A stretch of 64,000 nucleotides of DNA from Bacillus sp. CHD6a (GCF_001293645.1 NZ_LBMD01000021.1:1-64000); one strand, 5' to 3'. Shown: positions 1 through 10,589, numbered from the stretch's first letter. Made by a program: numbers and translations. Notes: generated by a model not told the origin, from the letters alone.

Positions 1-10
1 TTTTTCCGTT

Positions 11-540
11 AACATTGTCCTCACTCACGCACTATGAGGACAGGGTTTCTCTTTTTTGGCTAACATTGTCTTCATTCACGTTCTATGAGGACAATGTTTC
101 TCTTTTTTCGCTAACATTGTCCTCATTCACGCCCTATGAGGACAGGGTTTCTACTTTTCCCGTTAACATTGTCCTCATTCACGCCCTATGAGGACAATGT
201 TTCTCTTTTTTGGCTAATATTGTCTTCATTCACGTTCTATGAGGACAATGTTTCTACTTTTCCCGCTAACATTGTCCTCATTCACGTCCTATGAGGACAG
301 TGTTTCTCTATTTTCGTTAACATTGTCCTCATTCACACCCTATGAGGACAATGTTTTTACTTTTCAGCTAACATTGTCCTCATTCACACCCTATGAGGAC
401 AATGTTTTTACTTTTCCGCTATCTTTGTCCTCATTCACGCCCTATGAGGACAGTGTTTCTACTTTTCCGCTAACATTGTCCTCATTCACGCCATATGAGG
501 ACAATGTTTCTACTTTTCCGCTAACATTGTCCTCATTCCA
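11..540. repeat. 51-bp tandem array of palindromic hairpin units
   Basis: About ten full units and one partial unit repeat every 50-52 bases, starting near 11, 62, 112, 163, 214, 266, 317, 369, 420, 470 and 521. Each unit holds an inverted repeat, ACATTGTCCTCAT, a 9-base loop, then ATGAGGACAATGT, followed by a T-rich tail (TTTCTACTTTTCCGCTA). Arms vary between units (CAGGG or CAGTG for CAATG). Because 51 is a multiple of three, an open frame with a 17-residue repeat runs through part of the array. It lacks a ribosome-binding site, and I treat it as non-coding. The array begins at or before the window edge and ends at the terminator of the transporter operon. Confidence 0.9.
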
Positions 541-575
541 AAAAAAGAAAACCAACTCCTCAAAATAGAGCTGGT
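539..575 (-). terminator. Terminator of the artPQR-type operon
   Basis: On the minus strand ACCAGCTC pairs with GAGTTGGT (one G-U) and is followed by a run of T. It lies 13 bases after the ATPase stop codon. Confidence 0.7.
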
Positions 576-587
576 CCCTCGTTGAAC

Positions 588-1310
588 TTACAACATCTTT
601 TCCAAAAACACTTTCGCACGCTCGGACTTAGGCATTGTAAAGAACTCAGCAGGCGGCGCATCCTCCACCAACATTCCATCATCAAGGAATAATACGCGAT
701 CTGCCACTTCGCGTGCAAAGCCCATTTCGTGTGTTACAATAGCCATCGTCATTCCCGTTTGCGCTAGTGACTTCATAACTTCAAGCACCTCTTTTACCAT
801 TTCTGGATCCAGTGCAGAAGTTGGTTCATCAAACAACATAACTTCCGGGTCCATAGACAGTGCGCGGGCAATCGCAACACGCTGCTTCTGACCACCTGAA
901 AGACGATTAGGATATTCTTTTGCTTTCTCAGCTAGTCCAACTTTTGCAAGCAAGTCCATCCCTTTCGCTTCCGCTTCCTTTTTCGAAATTCCTTTTACCG
1001 AAACTGGAGCATAGGTTAAGTTTTCAAGAACCGTCTTGTGAGGAAACAAGTGAAAGTGTTGGAATACCATCCCAAGGTTCTGACGTACTTTATTAATATT
1101 CGTTTTCTTATTTGTAGCATCTTGGTCTTTAATCCAGATGTGACCGGAAGTTGGCTCTTCCAATAGATTCATACAGCGAAGTAATGTGGATTTACCAGAT
1201 CCCGAAGGCCCGATGATTGCCACTACTTCCCCGGCTTTTATTTGAGTAGAAATTCCTTTTAGCACTTCTAGCTTGCCAAATGATTTGTGTAGTTCTTCTA
1301 TTTTAATCAT
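588..1310 (-). CDS. artR: Polar amino-acid ABC transporter ATP-binding protein (ArtR/GlnQ type)
   Basis: A 240-residue ABC ATPase that powers import of a polar amino acid, probably arginine. Visible motifs are Walker [10 protein letters not shown] (about residues 34-42), the Q-loop, signature LSGGQKQR, Walker [13 protein letters not shown] and the switch histidine in VTHEMGFA. Length equals B. subtilis ArtR (YqiZ). The start overlaps the permease stop by 8 bases, so it is translationally coupled. The specific name rests on synteny: in B. subtilis artPQR (yqiXYZ) sits beside yqiW/brxB and the bkd cluster, as here. Sequence alone supports only the polar amino-acid family. Confidence 0.85.
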   Translation of the reverse strand: MIKIEELHKSFGKLEVLKGISTQIKAGEVVAIIGPSGSGKSTLLRCMNLLEEPTSGHIWIKDQDATNKKTNINKVRQNLGMVFQHFHLFPHKTVLENLTYAPVSVKGISKKEAEAKGMDLLAKVGLAEKAKEYPNRLSGGQKQRVAIARALSMDPEVMLFDEPTSALDPEMVKEVLEVMKSLAQTGMTMAIVTHEMGFAREVADRVLFLDDGMLVEDAPPAEFFTMPKSERAKVFLEKML

Positions 1311-1971
1311 AGCGTCTCATTCTCCTTTCAATGAGCTTGCCAACGAATGTCAGAATCATTACTAGTACGTAATAGATAAGTCCAGCGAAAATAAAAGATT
1401 CCAAATATGCATACGTGTTTGAAGCAGTCATAAAGGAACGTCTCATAACATCCATTACCCCGATAACCGTAACTATTGCTGATTCTTTTGTAAGAGTTAT
1501 ATATTCATTCATTAGTGCAGGTAAAATATTTTTCAATGCTTGAGGTAAGATAATGTCTTTCATCATTTGGCGATATGGCACACCAAGGGCCATAGCTGCT
1601 TCTCGTTGTCCTTTATCGACAGCCATAATCCCTGCACGAATTACCTCAGAGATATATGCCCCTGAGTTTAACCCGAAAGCAAGAATGGCAGCAGTTACTG
1701 GTTCAAACGTTATACCTGTTGCTTGAGGCAACCCAAAAAATATTAACATTAATTGAAGAACAAGCGGTGTTCCTCTGAAAATGGAGGTATAAACATCCGC
1801 AAAGATTTTAAGTAGTTTTATTCTACCAATTTTACATAAAGCCAAAAGCGTTCCTATGATAAAACCTAGTATCCCCGCTAGTGATACGACTTGAAGCGTA
1901 ACCTTCACACCAGCAAGAATATAATCCATGGAACCTGTGATGGCACTAAAATCTAAGAAGTCTATCGTCAA
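1303..1971 (-). CDS. artQ: Polar amino-acid ABC transporter permease (ArtQ type)
   Basis: A 222-residue inner-membrane permease of the HisM/GlnP family. Hydrophobic segments lie near residues 15-40, 55-80, 85-110 and 185-215. The EAA-loop signature ([24 protein letters not shown]) contacts the ATPase. Translation appears to start at a TTG (1971) about 11 bases after AAAGGA. It sits between the binding-protein and ATPase genes with the usual SBP-permease-ATPase order. Substrate is inferred from synteny with B. subtilis YqiY. Confidence 0.82.
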   Translation of the reverse strand: MTIDFLDFSAITGSMDYILAGVKVTLQVVSLAGILGFIIGTLLALCKIGRIKLLKIFADVYTSIFRGTPLVLQLMLIFFGLPQATGITFEPVTAAILAFGLNSGAYISEVIRAGIMAVDKGQREAAMALGVPYRQMMKDIILPQALKNILPALMNEYITLTKESAIVTVIGVMDVMRRSFMTASNTYAYLESFIFAGLIYYVLVMILTFVGKLIERRMRRYD

Positions 1972-2046
1972 GTGCTACCAGTCCTTTCAGTCATAATAAC
2001 AAGAAAATCAAAAGGGGAATACTGCACCCTTTTGATAGCGTAAAGC

Positions 2047-2838
2047 TTATTCCTCTTCTCCACCAAACCATTTGTTAATTAACTTTTCCATCTCACCGTT
2101 CTCTTCCATCTCTTTTAATACACGGTTAAATTCCTCTGTTAATTCACTGCCTTTAGGAAGGGCAATCGCAGATCCTTCTTCATCAGACTCAAGCGTGAAT
2201 CCAGTCAAATCACCATCTTTTTCCATGAACCCTTTCATCACTGTATCTTCAATGATCGCTGCATCAAAACGACCTGTTTTTAGATCTTGTACAATTTGTG
2301 GGATGCGGTCGCGGTTTTCAATTGTGATAGTCACTTCTTCTGCAATTTCTTCCGCTTTGTCATACTGAATCGATCCCATTTGCACACCAACCGTTTTACC
2401 TTCTAAATCTTCTAAACTAGTAATATTGCTATCTACTAATGAAACAATCATGTGATTTGCTGTATAATATACATTTGTAAAATCAACTTGTTCTGCACGC
2501 TCTTCTGTCGGTGTCATACCAGCCAAGATAAGATCAATATTTCCTGATTTCATCGCAGTGATTAAACTTCCAAAGTCCATATCTTGCACTTTCAATTCAT
2601 AACCAAGCTCTTCTGTAATAGCTTTTGCGAGGTCAACGTCAAATCCGATAATCTCTTCTCCAACTTCCGTATCAATATATTCAAATGGTGGGTAGTCAGC
2701 GGAAGTCCCCATGACTAAAACTTTCTTGCCATTTTCACCTTCTCCACTCGTTTCATCCCCATTATCAGATGTTCCACAAGCGGACAACAAGCTTACTACT
2801 AAAATACTAATAAATGAATACAATAACCATTTTTTCAC
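2047..2838 (-). CDS. artP: Amino-acid ABC transporter substrate-binding lipoprotein (ArtP type)
   Basis: A 263-residue extracellular solute-binding protein of family 3. The N-terminus is a lipoprotein signal peptide with lipobox LLSAC (Cys about residue 21), followed by an acidic Gly/Glu-rich linker. The fold shows the typical PPFEYID, GFDVDLAKAI and DLEGKTVGVQMGS segments. The start is a GTG with GGGGGA 8 bases upstream. It is the promoter-proximal gene of the three-gene importer. Arginine is the likely ligand by synteny with YqiX; another basic or polar amino acid is possible. Confidence 0.83.
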   Translation of the reverse strand: MKKWLLYSFISILVVSLLSACGTSDNGDETSGEGENGKKVLVMGTSADYPPFEYIDTEVGEEIIGFDVDLAKAITEELGYELKVQDMDFGSLITAMKSGNIDLILAGMTPTEERAEQVDFTNVYYTANHMIVSLVDSNITSLEDLEGKTVGVQMGSIQYDKAEEIAEEVTITIENRDRIPQIVQDLKTGRFDAAIIEDTVMKGFMEKDGDLTGFTLESDEEGSAIALPKGSELTEEFNRVLKEMEENGEMEKLINKWFGGEEE

Positions 2839-2918
2839 AATAATTTCCCCCTGTTCTTTTTTCAGAAAAATTAAAAAATTTATTCTAATTATGAAACAAA
2901 CCTACATTTAAATCAAGT

Positions 2919-2950
2919 ATTATAATGTGTATGTTTATTCGAATAAATGT
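2919..2950 (-). promoter_or_regulatory. Putative artP promoter with palindromic operator
   Basis: A 14-base perfect palindrome TTTATTCGAATAAA (2934-2947) covers a weak -35 (TTTATT). A TATAAT -10 lies at 2924-2919 after 17 bases. The AT-rich palindrome resembles an ARG box, which would fit AhrC/ArgR control of arginine uptake. That assignment is inference. Confidence 0.4.
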
Positions 2951-3106
2951 ATTTTAACACAAGTTAATATTTATGCAATATAGTTAATAAAGATAAATAT
3001 TATTTTTATATTTTTATTATTCTGAAATATTCACTTACTGTTATAGTTCCATTAGTCTAGGTTCATGTTATACTTGCAATGAACTAGAAAAAGGAGGTGA
3101 TTTAAG

Positions 3107-3631
3107 ATGAACACAGATGCTAAATTGGATTTGATTTTAAATAGGATGTTGGATTTTAAGGATGACATGAAAAAAGATTTAAGTGAGTTGAACGACAAAA
3201 CTTCCATCCTTTCTGAAAACCAGATGCTAATGAAGGAAGAGATTCGCGGACTTAACGAGAAAACTTCCACACTCGCCAAGAATCAAATCCTAATGAAAGA
3301 AGAGATTCGCGGACTTAACGAGAGTACTTCCACACTCGCCGATAATCAAATGCTTATGAAGGAAGAAATTAGCGGGCTTAGTGAAAAGACATTCATGCTT
3401 TCTGCAGGACAGAACAAGATAAAAGAAGAACTCCATTCTTTGACAAGTACTACTAGCACACTTCGCGAGGAATTCTATTTATTCAGGCATGATGTGAACA
3501 AAAGATTTAATGAAATCTACGCTACCTTAACAAGGATAGAAGAGGATCAAACTAAAGACATTGAAGCGATACTAGAAGAAATATCTGCAAAATTGGATGA
3601 AAGAGATCAACGTGAGAATCAAAATAATTAA
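3107..3631 (+). CDS. Coiled-coil repeat protein, function unknown
   Basis: A 174-residue soluble protein with a strong ribosome-binding site (AAAGGAGGTGAT) 5 bases before the ATG. Residues about 26-130 consist of roughly five 21-residue repeats of the form LNEKTSTLAxNQxLMKEEIRG, three heptads each, so it should be a long alpha-helical coiled coil. The C-terminus (FRHDVNKRFNEIYATLTRIEE) continues the helix and ends in an acidic/polar tail. No signal peptide or membrane segment is seen. It is transcribed away from the art operon and carries its own terminator. Similar short coiled-coil proteins are common hypotheticals in Bacillus; I know of no assigned role. Confidence 0.75.
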   Translation: MNTDAKLDLILNRMLDFKDDMKKDLSELNDKTSILSENQMLMKEEIRGLNEKTSTLAKNQILMKEEIRGLNESTSTLADNQMLMKEEISGLSEKTFMLSAGQNKIKEELHSLTSTTSTLREEFYLFRHDVNKRFNEIYATLTRIEEDQTKDIEAILEEISAKLDERDQRENQNN

Positions 3632-3702
3632 ACCCGTTAAATATGCCCTTGGAGTTTGTCCCCGTAAGAATTCTCTAGTAAAACATTAATTCAAATCACT
3701 AC

Positions 3703-3727
3703 AAAAAAAGTGCACGGAGCACTTTTT
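3703..3727. terminator. Bidirectional terminator
   Basis: AAAAAGTGC, a 5-base loop, then GCACTTTTT. It serves the coiled-coil gene on the plus strand and the sigma-factor operon on the minus strand. Confidence 0.75.
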
Positions 3728-3754
3728 ACGAAAGTGGTCCCTGCACTAATATGA

Positions 3755-4261
3755 TTAAGCACTCAATTCTACTGCCATTTGTTCTTTTAACTTCCTTCGA
3801 GCTCTATGGATCTTCGACTTCACAGTAGCTGGATTCATCTTTAACGCCTTAGCAATTTCCCGCTCTTTTAGTCCTCTTTCCATTTTTAAACCGAGCAGTT
3901 TCTTGTCTTCCGTTGTGAATCCTTCCATCTTTTCATCTAGGAGCTCCTTTAACAGTTTCACTTCCACTTCTGCTTCCACGTTATGACCTGCTTCTTTTCC
4001 TAGACAATCTAACAGCTCCAATTCCATCGGACATCCTTTGTTTTTTCGCTCTCTTCTGACAAAATCAATAGCTGTTCTCGAAGCAATTACGCAAAGCCAA
4101 GCACCTATTTTTTCCATTTCCTCTAAGCTATCTAACTTCTTATACGCCTTTATGAAAGTTTCCTGCACATTGTCTTCAGCTAAATGGCGGTCGCGTATAA
4201 CGGCTAAGCTCACGTAAAGCACTCTTTCATAATGCTCATTATATATTGTCGTGAAATCCAC
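3755..4261 (-). CDS. ECF-type RNA polymerase sigma factor
   Basis: A 168-residue group IV sigma factor. Region 2 spans about residues 5-75 (Y-NEHYERVLYVSL, RHLAEDNVQETFIKAYKKL, WLCVIASRTAIDFVRRE). Region 4 spans about 110-160 with helix-turn-helix LKEREIAKALKMNPATVKSKIHRARRKLKE. The start is a GTG immediately after the kinase TAG stop with no intervening base, so it must be translationally coupled to the kinase. No anti-sigma gene follows; the operon ends at the terminator. How activity is restrained is not evident; control may simply be transcriptional through the two-component system. Confidence 0.88.
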   Translation of the reverse strand: MDFTTIYNEHYERVLYVSLAVIRDRHLAEDNVQETFIKAYKKLDSLEEMEKIGAWLCVIASRTAIDFVRRERKNKGCPMELELLDCLGKEAGHNVEAEVEVKLLKELLDEKMEGFTTEDKKLLGLKMERGLKEREIAKALKMNPATVKSKIHRARRKLKEQMAVELSA

Positions 4262-6499
4262 CTATTCCACCACTCTCAAACAGATATTCACTTTGAATAA
4301 ATCGCCGTCCGTTTCAATATCCAGACTTCCTTCATGAAGATCGATGATAGATTTTGCAATAGCAAGACCTAGTCCAGATCCCTCAGTATGCCTGGAGGTA
4401 TCCCCTCTTTTAAAGCGTTCGTATAATTCCTCACTTTGATCATTCAACTCGTATTTTGATACATTTTTAAACGTAATTTTCGCTTTGTTTTCAAACTGAT
4501 GGACTTGTATATATACTCGTGAATTTTCAAGGGAGTATTTCACGATATTACCTATTAAGTTATCAAATACTCGCCACATTTTCTGCCCATCTACCATGGC
4601 ATATAAAGGTTTATCCGTGTTGGCAACACGAAATTGTAAATTAGATTCCTTCAATGAATCATCATATTCCGCCAAGGCTTGTTGAAGGAGCTGGGTTAAA
4701 TCTACACGCTCTTTTACAAGCTCGATATTCCCGCTCGCCATTTTGGAAACTTCAAATAAATCTTCAATTAATCCCTTTAATCGTTGTGACTTTCTATCAA
4801 TAATCTCAAGGTAAGCGGACCGGTCCTCAGCTGTCAGGTCGTTTTTCTTCAAAAGCTCTGTGTAAGTGATGATCGAGGTTAACGGTGTTCGAAGATCATG
4901 GCTGACATTTGTAATCAGCTCTGTTTTCAAGCGCTCACTTTTTGCCTGCTCGTTTAAAGATACCTTTACCCCTTGATTCAATACATTTATGTTTGCTGCC
5001 ATTTTAGCAAGGATGGAATTTCCCTTTACTTCCATTGGCTCCCCTAATTTACCTGATGCCATCTCCTCTGTTTTGATGGAGATCTTATTGAAATAACCGA
5101 CACTTTTTACTAAAAGAATGAACGTCGGCACCCCTATAAAAACAGCAAAGAGGAGATACAGCAGGAAGAATGCTATATCAATGAAAATGATAAAGAAACC
5201 AAAACCTAGTCCAAAGACTATCGCAAGCAGAATGAATACTTGGATGCCTGTCGTTGTATTTAGGAAAGCTTCCTTAACGACTTCATAGATGTGTTGATAT
5301 ACTTTTTTACAAATTTTTAAAATCATAAAAAATAAACTATTCTTCCAAAGGTGATTGAAGTCCGTTTTACGCTTCATACTATTTGACATATAGCGTAACT
5401 GGAAGTAAGTGAATAAACATAGGATTGTAGAGATCATCACACTTATAACAAATTCAGTTAAATACATAGTAGAACTATAGGTTAGCTGATTGATACAATC
5501 ATGAACCCACATTAGACTGAAAACGACTAACAAAGCGGAGAAACCTAGCACTATAAAGCTAAGGTCAATTGGAATTTTGTCATAAAGATTTTGCCATTTT
5601 CCTCGTTCCTTTGATACGGAAACAACTTTTATCATCGCGACAAACCAAATCAATAAAGCAATTAAAGATCCTATCCCAAGTCTCCAAAACCAAAGCTTAT
5701 TTTCTTCAAAACGAGTTATTGCAATCATCAATTCGCTATTCGAAGCCAGTTCTTTTGGTACCCCTATTGTCCCTTCAAAGTCCCCGCTCGCTTCAGCTAT
5801 TATTTGGTATAACCAGTCTTCATAAGGCCAATTACTAGAATAGAAATAATCCTTCCCAAAAATCATATATTCCGTAACATATTGCATATTGTTTTCGCTA
5901 AAAAATTGGTCTGCTGATGCTTTTTTCACACCTGTATTGCTATAAATTTCTCCTTCTTGTTCAAAAAAGTATTGAAGCTCTTCATAAAACCTTGATGGAT
6001 ACGATTGAAAGTTTGAATCTTTAGCAAAATACTCTTCCACTATTTGTTCTTTTTCCGCTCTTACTTTCTTCTCTACATGCTCATCACTTGAGAAGTTTTT
6101 TCGAATATCATCTAACACTTCATCTCTTTCTGCAACGAGCTCTTCAGGTTGATCACTTATTTCACCATTCTCTGCTAGTTGAATTTTTTCTTCATATTGA
6201 TAGCGGATATTATTCAACTGCGCATCTAAGGAACCGTACTTATATCGATGTTTTTCTATTTCTTCCATGGAAACGGCAATCTTTTCTTTCACACTTTCCT
6301 CTGATATCGAACCAAACTCATTTATAAGCAAGTAGTTGGCATATTCTTGTAACTCATATTGAAATTCTTCCGTCTCAAAATAACTTCCCTGATTAAACCT
6401 ATCTAAATTATAGATAAAATAAAAGCTCCCACTTATCGCACATACAAAAGTTAGTGCCATAAAAAAAGCGATTATTCTATTTCTCCATCTTGTACCCAA
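4262..6499 (-). CDS. Membrane sensor histidine kinase with a large extracytoplasmic domain
   Basis: A 745-residue kinase, much longer than typical VanS/ResE-type kinases. It has TM1 at about 11-30 and a 240-residue Glu/Tyr-rich extracytoplasmic domain. Further membrane segments lie near 270-290, 308-330, 345-367 and a hydrophobic stretch at about 415-465, followed by a HAMP-like linker. The DHp H-box is NVSHDLRTPL, with the phospho-acceptor at about His534. The HATPase N-box is NLIGNIVKYS and the G-box is GSGLGLAIA. The start overlaps the response-regulator stop by 23 bases and the gene abuts the sigma factor. The phosphotransfer domains are certain; the signal sensed is unknown. Confidence 0.88.
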   Translation of the reverse strand: MGTRWRNRIIAFFMALTFVCAISGSFYFIYNLDRFNQGSYFETEEFQYELQEYANYLLINEFGSISEESVKEKIAVSMEEIEKHRYKYGSLDAQLNNIRYQYEEKIQLAENGEISDQPEELVAERDEVLDDIRKNFSSDEHVEKKVRAEKEQIVEEYFAKDSNFQSYPSRFYEELQYFFEQEGEIYSNTGVKKASADQFFSENNMQYVTEYMIFGKDYFYSSNWPYEDWLYQIIAEASGDFEGTIGVPKELASNSELMIAITRFEENKLWFWRLGIGSLIALLIWFVAMIKVVSVSKERGKWQNLYDKIPIDLSFIVLGFSALLVVFSLMWVHDCINQLTYSSTMYLTEFVISVMISTILCLFTYFQLRYMSNSMKRKTDFNHLWKNSLFFMILKICKKVYQHIYEVVKEAFLNTTTGIQVFILLAIVFGLGFGFFIIFIDIAFFLLYLLFAVFIGVPTFILLVKSVGYFNKISIKTEEMASGKLGEPMEVKGNSILAKMAANINVLNQGVKVSLNEQAKSERLKTELITNVSHDLRTPLTSIITYTELLKKNDLTAEDRSAYLEIIDRKSQRLKGLIEDLFEVSKMASGNIELVKERVDLTQLLQQALAEYDDSLKESNLQFRVANTDKPLYAMVDGQKMWRVFDNLIGNIVKYSLENSRVYIQVHQFENKAKITFKNVSKYELNDQSEELYERFKRGDTSRHTEGSGLGLAIAKSIIDLHEGSLDIETDGDLFKVNICLRVVE

Positions 6500-7169
6500 T
6501 CCCCCATACCACCTTTAAATATCTTGGATTTTTTGGATCTATCTCTATTTTCTCTCTAATTTTCCGAATATGTACCGCCACCGTATTTTCCGCATTGTAG
6601 CCCGGTTCATTCCATACCCTTTCGTAAATATCATTGATGGAAAATACTCGTCCAGCATTAGTCATCAACAGCTCCACTATCTTGTATTCAATCGGCGTAA
6701 GCTTGACCGGATCTCCTTGAACCGTAACTTCCTTCGACTCTTTATCAATGGTCAGGCCGTTCAAATCAATGATTTTTTTAATTCCTTCGTATGTTCCAAG
6801 TGAGACATACCTCCTGAGCTGCGACTTCACTCTTGCAACAAGCTCCATTGGATTAAACGGCTTAGTTACATAATCATCTGCTCCCACTTGCAGTCCGAGA
6901 ATTTTATCGGTATCCTCACTTTTGGCACTTAGAATGATAATTGGGATGTTTTTTTCCTCTCGAATTTTGTGCGTCGCAGATATCCCATCAAGCCTTGGCA
7001 TCATGACATCCAATAAAATGAGATGCACCTGATTTTCATGCAGCATTTCTAGCGCTTCCACCCCATCTTGAGCTTTTAACACCCTAACACCTTCATTTTT
7101 TAAATAGATTTCAATTGCATCTCGTATTTCCTTCTCATCGTCCACTACTAATACCGTATAGTTCGTCAT
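6477..7169 (-). CDS. OmpR/PhoB-family response regulator
   Basis: A 230-residue regulator, first gene of the operon. The receiver domain (about 1-120) shows the acidic pair D10-D11, phospho-acceptor D54 in LLLDVMMPRLDG, and the TKPF lysine near 104. The C-terminal winged helix (about 130-230) ends in the usual RKIREKIEIDPKNPRYLKVV pattern and GIGYKMEK. It is closest in style to VanR/ResD-like regulators. It presumably autoregulates through the direct repeats upstream and responds to the adjacent kinase. Target genes outside the operon cannot be told from the sequence. Confidence 0.9.
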   Translation of the reverse strand: MTNYTVLVVDDEKEIRDAIEIYLKNEGVRVLKAQDGVEALEMLHENQVHLILLDVMMPRLDGISATHKIREEKNIPIIILSAKSEDTDKILGLQVGADDYVTKPFNPMELVARVKSQLRRYVSLGTYEGIKKIIDLNGLTIDKESKEVTVQGDPVKLTPIEYKIVELLMTNAGRVFSINDIYERVWNEPGYNAENTVAVHIRKIREKIEIDPKNPRYLKVVWGIGYKMEK

Positions 7170-7227
7170 CTCTCACCCTTCTCCCACTTACCATTGTTTC
7201 TCTATGTACACATCATATATGGTAAAT

Positions 7228-7267
7228 CTTAAGTATTATTGAAGAATTTTCTTAAGAATTTCTTAAG
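7228..7267 (-). promoter_or_regulatory. Direct CTTAAG repeats upstream of the response regulator
   Basis: CTTAAG occurs at 7228, 7251 and 7262. The last two sit in an 11-base direct repeat (TTCTTAAGAAT/TTCTTAAGTTA), the spacing that OmpR-family regulators recognise. This is a candidate autoregulatory site; the assignment is inference. Confidence 0.4.
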
Positions 7268-7379
7268 TTACTAACCTATTATATAATTGTTACGAAGTGG
7301 GAAACATGGAAACATTAATTTATATATAAGAATTAATCATAAATTCTATTAGAAGTAAGCTATTTTTTGTTTTGTATAA

Positions 7380-7424
7380 AAAAAAAGCCACAAAAATCCA
7401 GTTAACTGGTTTTGTAGCTTTTTT
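7380..7424 (-). terminator. Terminator downstream of the amylase / unknown gene pair
   Basis: AAAAAGCCACAAAA pairs imperfectly with TTTTGTAGCTTTTTT around a CCAGTTAACTGG core. It lies just past the stop of the 7429 gene. Confidence 0.7.
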
Positions 7425-7428
7425 CATC

Positions 7429-8073
7429 TTATGTGAGACGAGGGACATGTTCCCACAACTTGTAAAATTTTTGAAAATTATTATCCTTGTAAGAAGTGTT
7501 TTCTCCTATTAGCTCTACATAGAAAAACAAATTGTCTGTTAGGTTATCTTCGTTTAAATTAACGGTATATTCCCACAGTTCTACCTTGCTATATGGAATG
7601 TACTCTTTAAACCTCGCTTCACTAATTAGTGAGTAGCTCTCATTAAAACATACAAATCGAACACTTTTCTTGTTATACGAAGATGTTGTCAAAATGGATC
7701 CTGTTAGTTTTAGGTGTTGTAAATATAGTAAATGATGTTTAATTATTGATTCTTCAAGAACAATATCTCCAAATCTTCCTCCAATATGATAATCCTCTGT
7801 TATATAGGAAGAAGAAAGGCTTAATTGAAAAGTAAGCCCTTCTGCTAATAATCCTGAATGTTTCGTTAGCAAGATATCAAACTTGATAACTCTTTGATTA
7901 CCCAATACCGTTACATTCGTAGAATGGACTTTGTCAGAGTGAGCACCTATTGAATAGTTCATCATAGGTTCTTTATTATCCATTGTGCTAATAGGGACGG
8001 TTGCATACGCTTCTAATTTATACATGTTATATGATAGATCACTAATTTCCGCATGTAGCAGCGCAATCTTCAT
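7429..8073 (-). CDS. Conserved hypothetical protein downstream of alpha-amylase
   Basis: A 214-residue protein that I do not recognise. It has no signal peptide or membrane segment and is rich in Ser, Tyr and beta-strand-like alternation (LLTKHSGLLAEGLTFQLSLSSSYI; FFYVELIGENTSY), suggesting a beta-sandwich-like cytosolic protein. It starts 27 bases after the amylase stop with no terminator between, so it is probably transcribed from the amylase promoter. A weak GGGGG site lies 12 bases before the ATG. A role linked to starch use is conceivable from position only. Confidence 0.6.
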   Translation of the reverse strand: MKIALLHAEISDLSYNMYKLEAYATVPISTMDNKEPMMNYSIGAHSDKVHSTNVTVLGNQRVIKFDILLTKHSGLLAEGLTFQLSLSSSYITEDYHIGGRFGDIVLEESIIKHHLLYLQHLKLTGSILTTSSYNKKSVRFVCFNESYSLISEARFKEYIPYSKVELWEYTVNLNEDNLTDNLFFYVELIGENTSYKDNNFQKFYKLWEHVPRLT

Positions 8074-8100
8074 TTATTTATTCTACCCCCAGAAGAACAG

Positions 8101-9826
<1,726 letters not shown>

Positions 9827-9926
9827 TTTTATTCCGAAAATAATGAATCTTTATTCCTATTAGTTTCTCTTACATTTCTTTGATGGTGGAGGATCTAGCG
9901 GTAAATATAAATTTTCAACACAACAT

Positions 9927-9962
9927 AAAAATGCCGATCCCATATTTGGAATCGACATTTTC
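9927..9962 (-). terminator. brxB terminator
   Basis: On the minus strand AAAATGTCGATTCC pairs with GGGATCGGCATTTT, followed by T residues, 8 bases after the brxB stop. Confidence 0.75.
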
Positions 9963-9969
9963 TTAAATC

Positions 9970-10407
9970 TTATAGCTCTTCACAATGCTCTTCAAAATAC
10001 CCTTGAAGCTTTGTGATAACAGACATTGGCGCATGGCCTTCAATTTCGTGTCTTTCTACCATCGTTACAATTTTGCCGTCCTTCAATAAGGCAAAAGAAG
10101 GAGAGGATGGCGGATAGCCTTCGAAATATTCGCGTGCTCTCTCCGTTGCTTCTTTATCTTGACCGGCAAATACCGTAACCAAGTGAGTTGGGCGCTTGTC
10201 ATAATGCACCGCATGTGTTGCAGCTGGACGAGCGATACCGCCGGCACAACCACAAACAGAGTTCACCATTACAAGTGTCGTTCCTTTACGTCCAAATGCT
10301 TCTTCTACATCTTCTACCGTTCTAAGTTGCTCATAACCAGCATTATCCATTTCTTCTCTGGCAGTACGAACAACATCATTCATAAACATATTAAAATCGA
10401 TATTCAT
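9970..10407 (-). CDS. brxB: Bacilliredoxin BrxB (YqiW)
   Basis: A 145-residue thioredoxin-fold protein of the BrxA/BrxB (UPF0403) family that removes bacillithiol from oxidised proteins. The redox motif CGC is at residues 52-54 ([10 protein letters not shown]). Length is the family norm. Its position between the bkd cluster and artPQR matches B. subtilis yqiW, which supports BrxB rather than its paralogue BrxA (YphP). A good site (AGGTGATACAAC) precedes the ATG. Confidence 0.9.
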   Translation of the reverse strand: MNIDFNMFMNDVVRTAREEMDNAGYEQLRTVEDVEEAFGRKGTTLVMVNSVCGCAGGIARPAATHAVHYDKRPTHLVTVFAGQDKEATERAREYFEGYPPSSPSFALLKDGKIVTMVERHEIEGHAPMSVITKLQGYFEEHCEEL

Positions 10408-10547
10408 GTTGTATCACCTCACGTTTTAAACTACTCTTATCATACCAATTTTTTTCAAATAAAAAAACAAAAAAGGTTTATTTTCTAATTTGGCGGGTAT
10501 TATATCAGTACCATCTAGATGTCCATACCCCTATACTCCCAGATGAA

Positions 10548-10578
10548 GGAAAGTGAAATGCTCACTTTCCTTTTTTTT
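10548..10578. terminator. Stem-loop between meaB and brxB
   Basis: GGAAAGTGA, 5-base loop, TCACTTTCC, then eight T on the plus strand. The T run faces the plus strand, although meaB ends on the minus strand 12 bases away. It may still block read-through. Confidence 0.5.
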
Positions 10579-10589
10579 GTGCACGCTAA

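Noticed and set aside
1-540. CRISPR array
   Set aside because: The units are contiguous near-identical repeats with no unique spacers, and no cas genes are present.
239-568. 109-residue open frame with 17-residue repeats across the first array
   Set aside because: The frame stays open only because the DNA repeat is 51 bases. There is no ribosome-binding site and the units are palindromic DNA.
2072-2368. Plus-strand frames antisense to artP and many other long genes
   Set aside because: They are shadows of real minus-strand genes, with low-complexity Ser/Leu-rich translations and no start signals.
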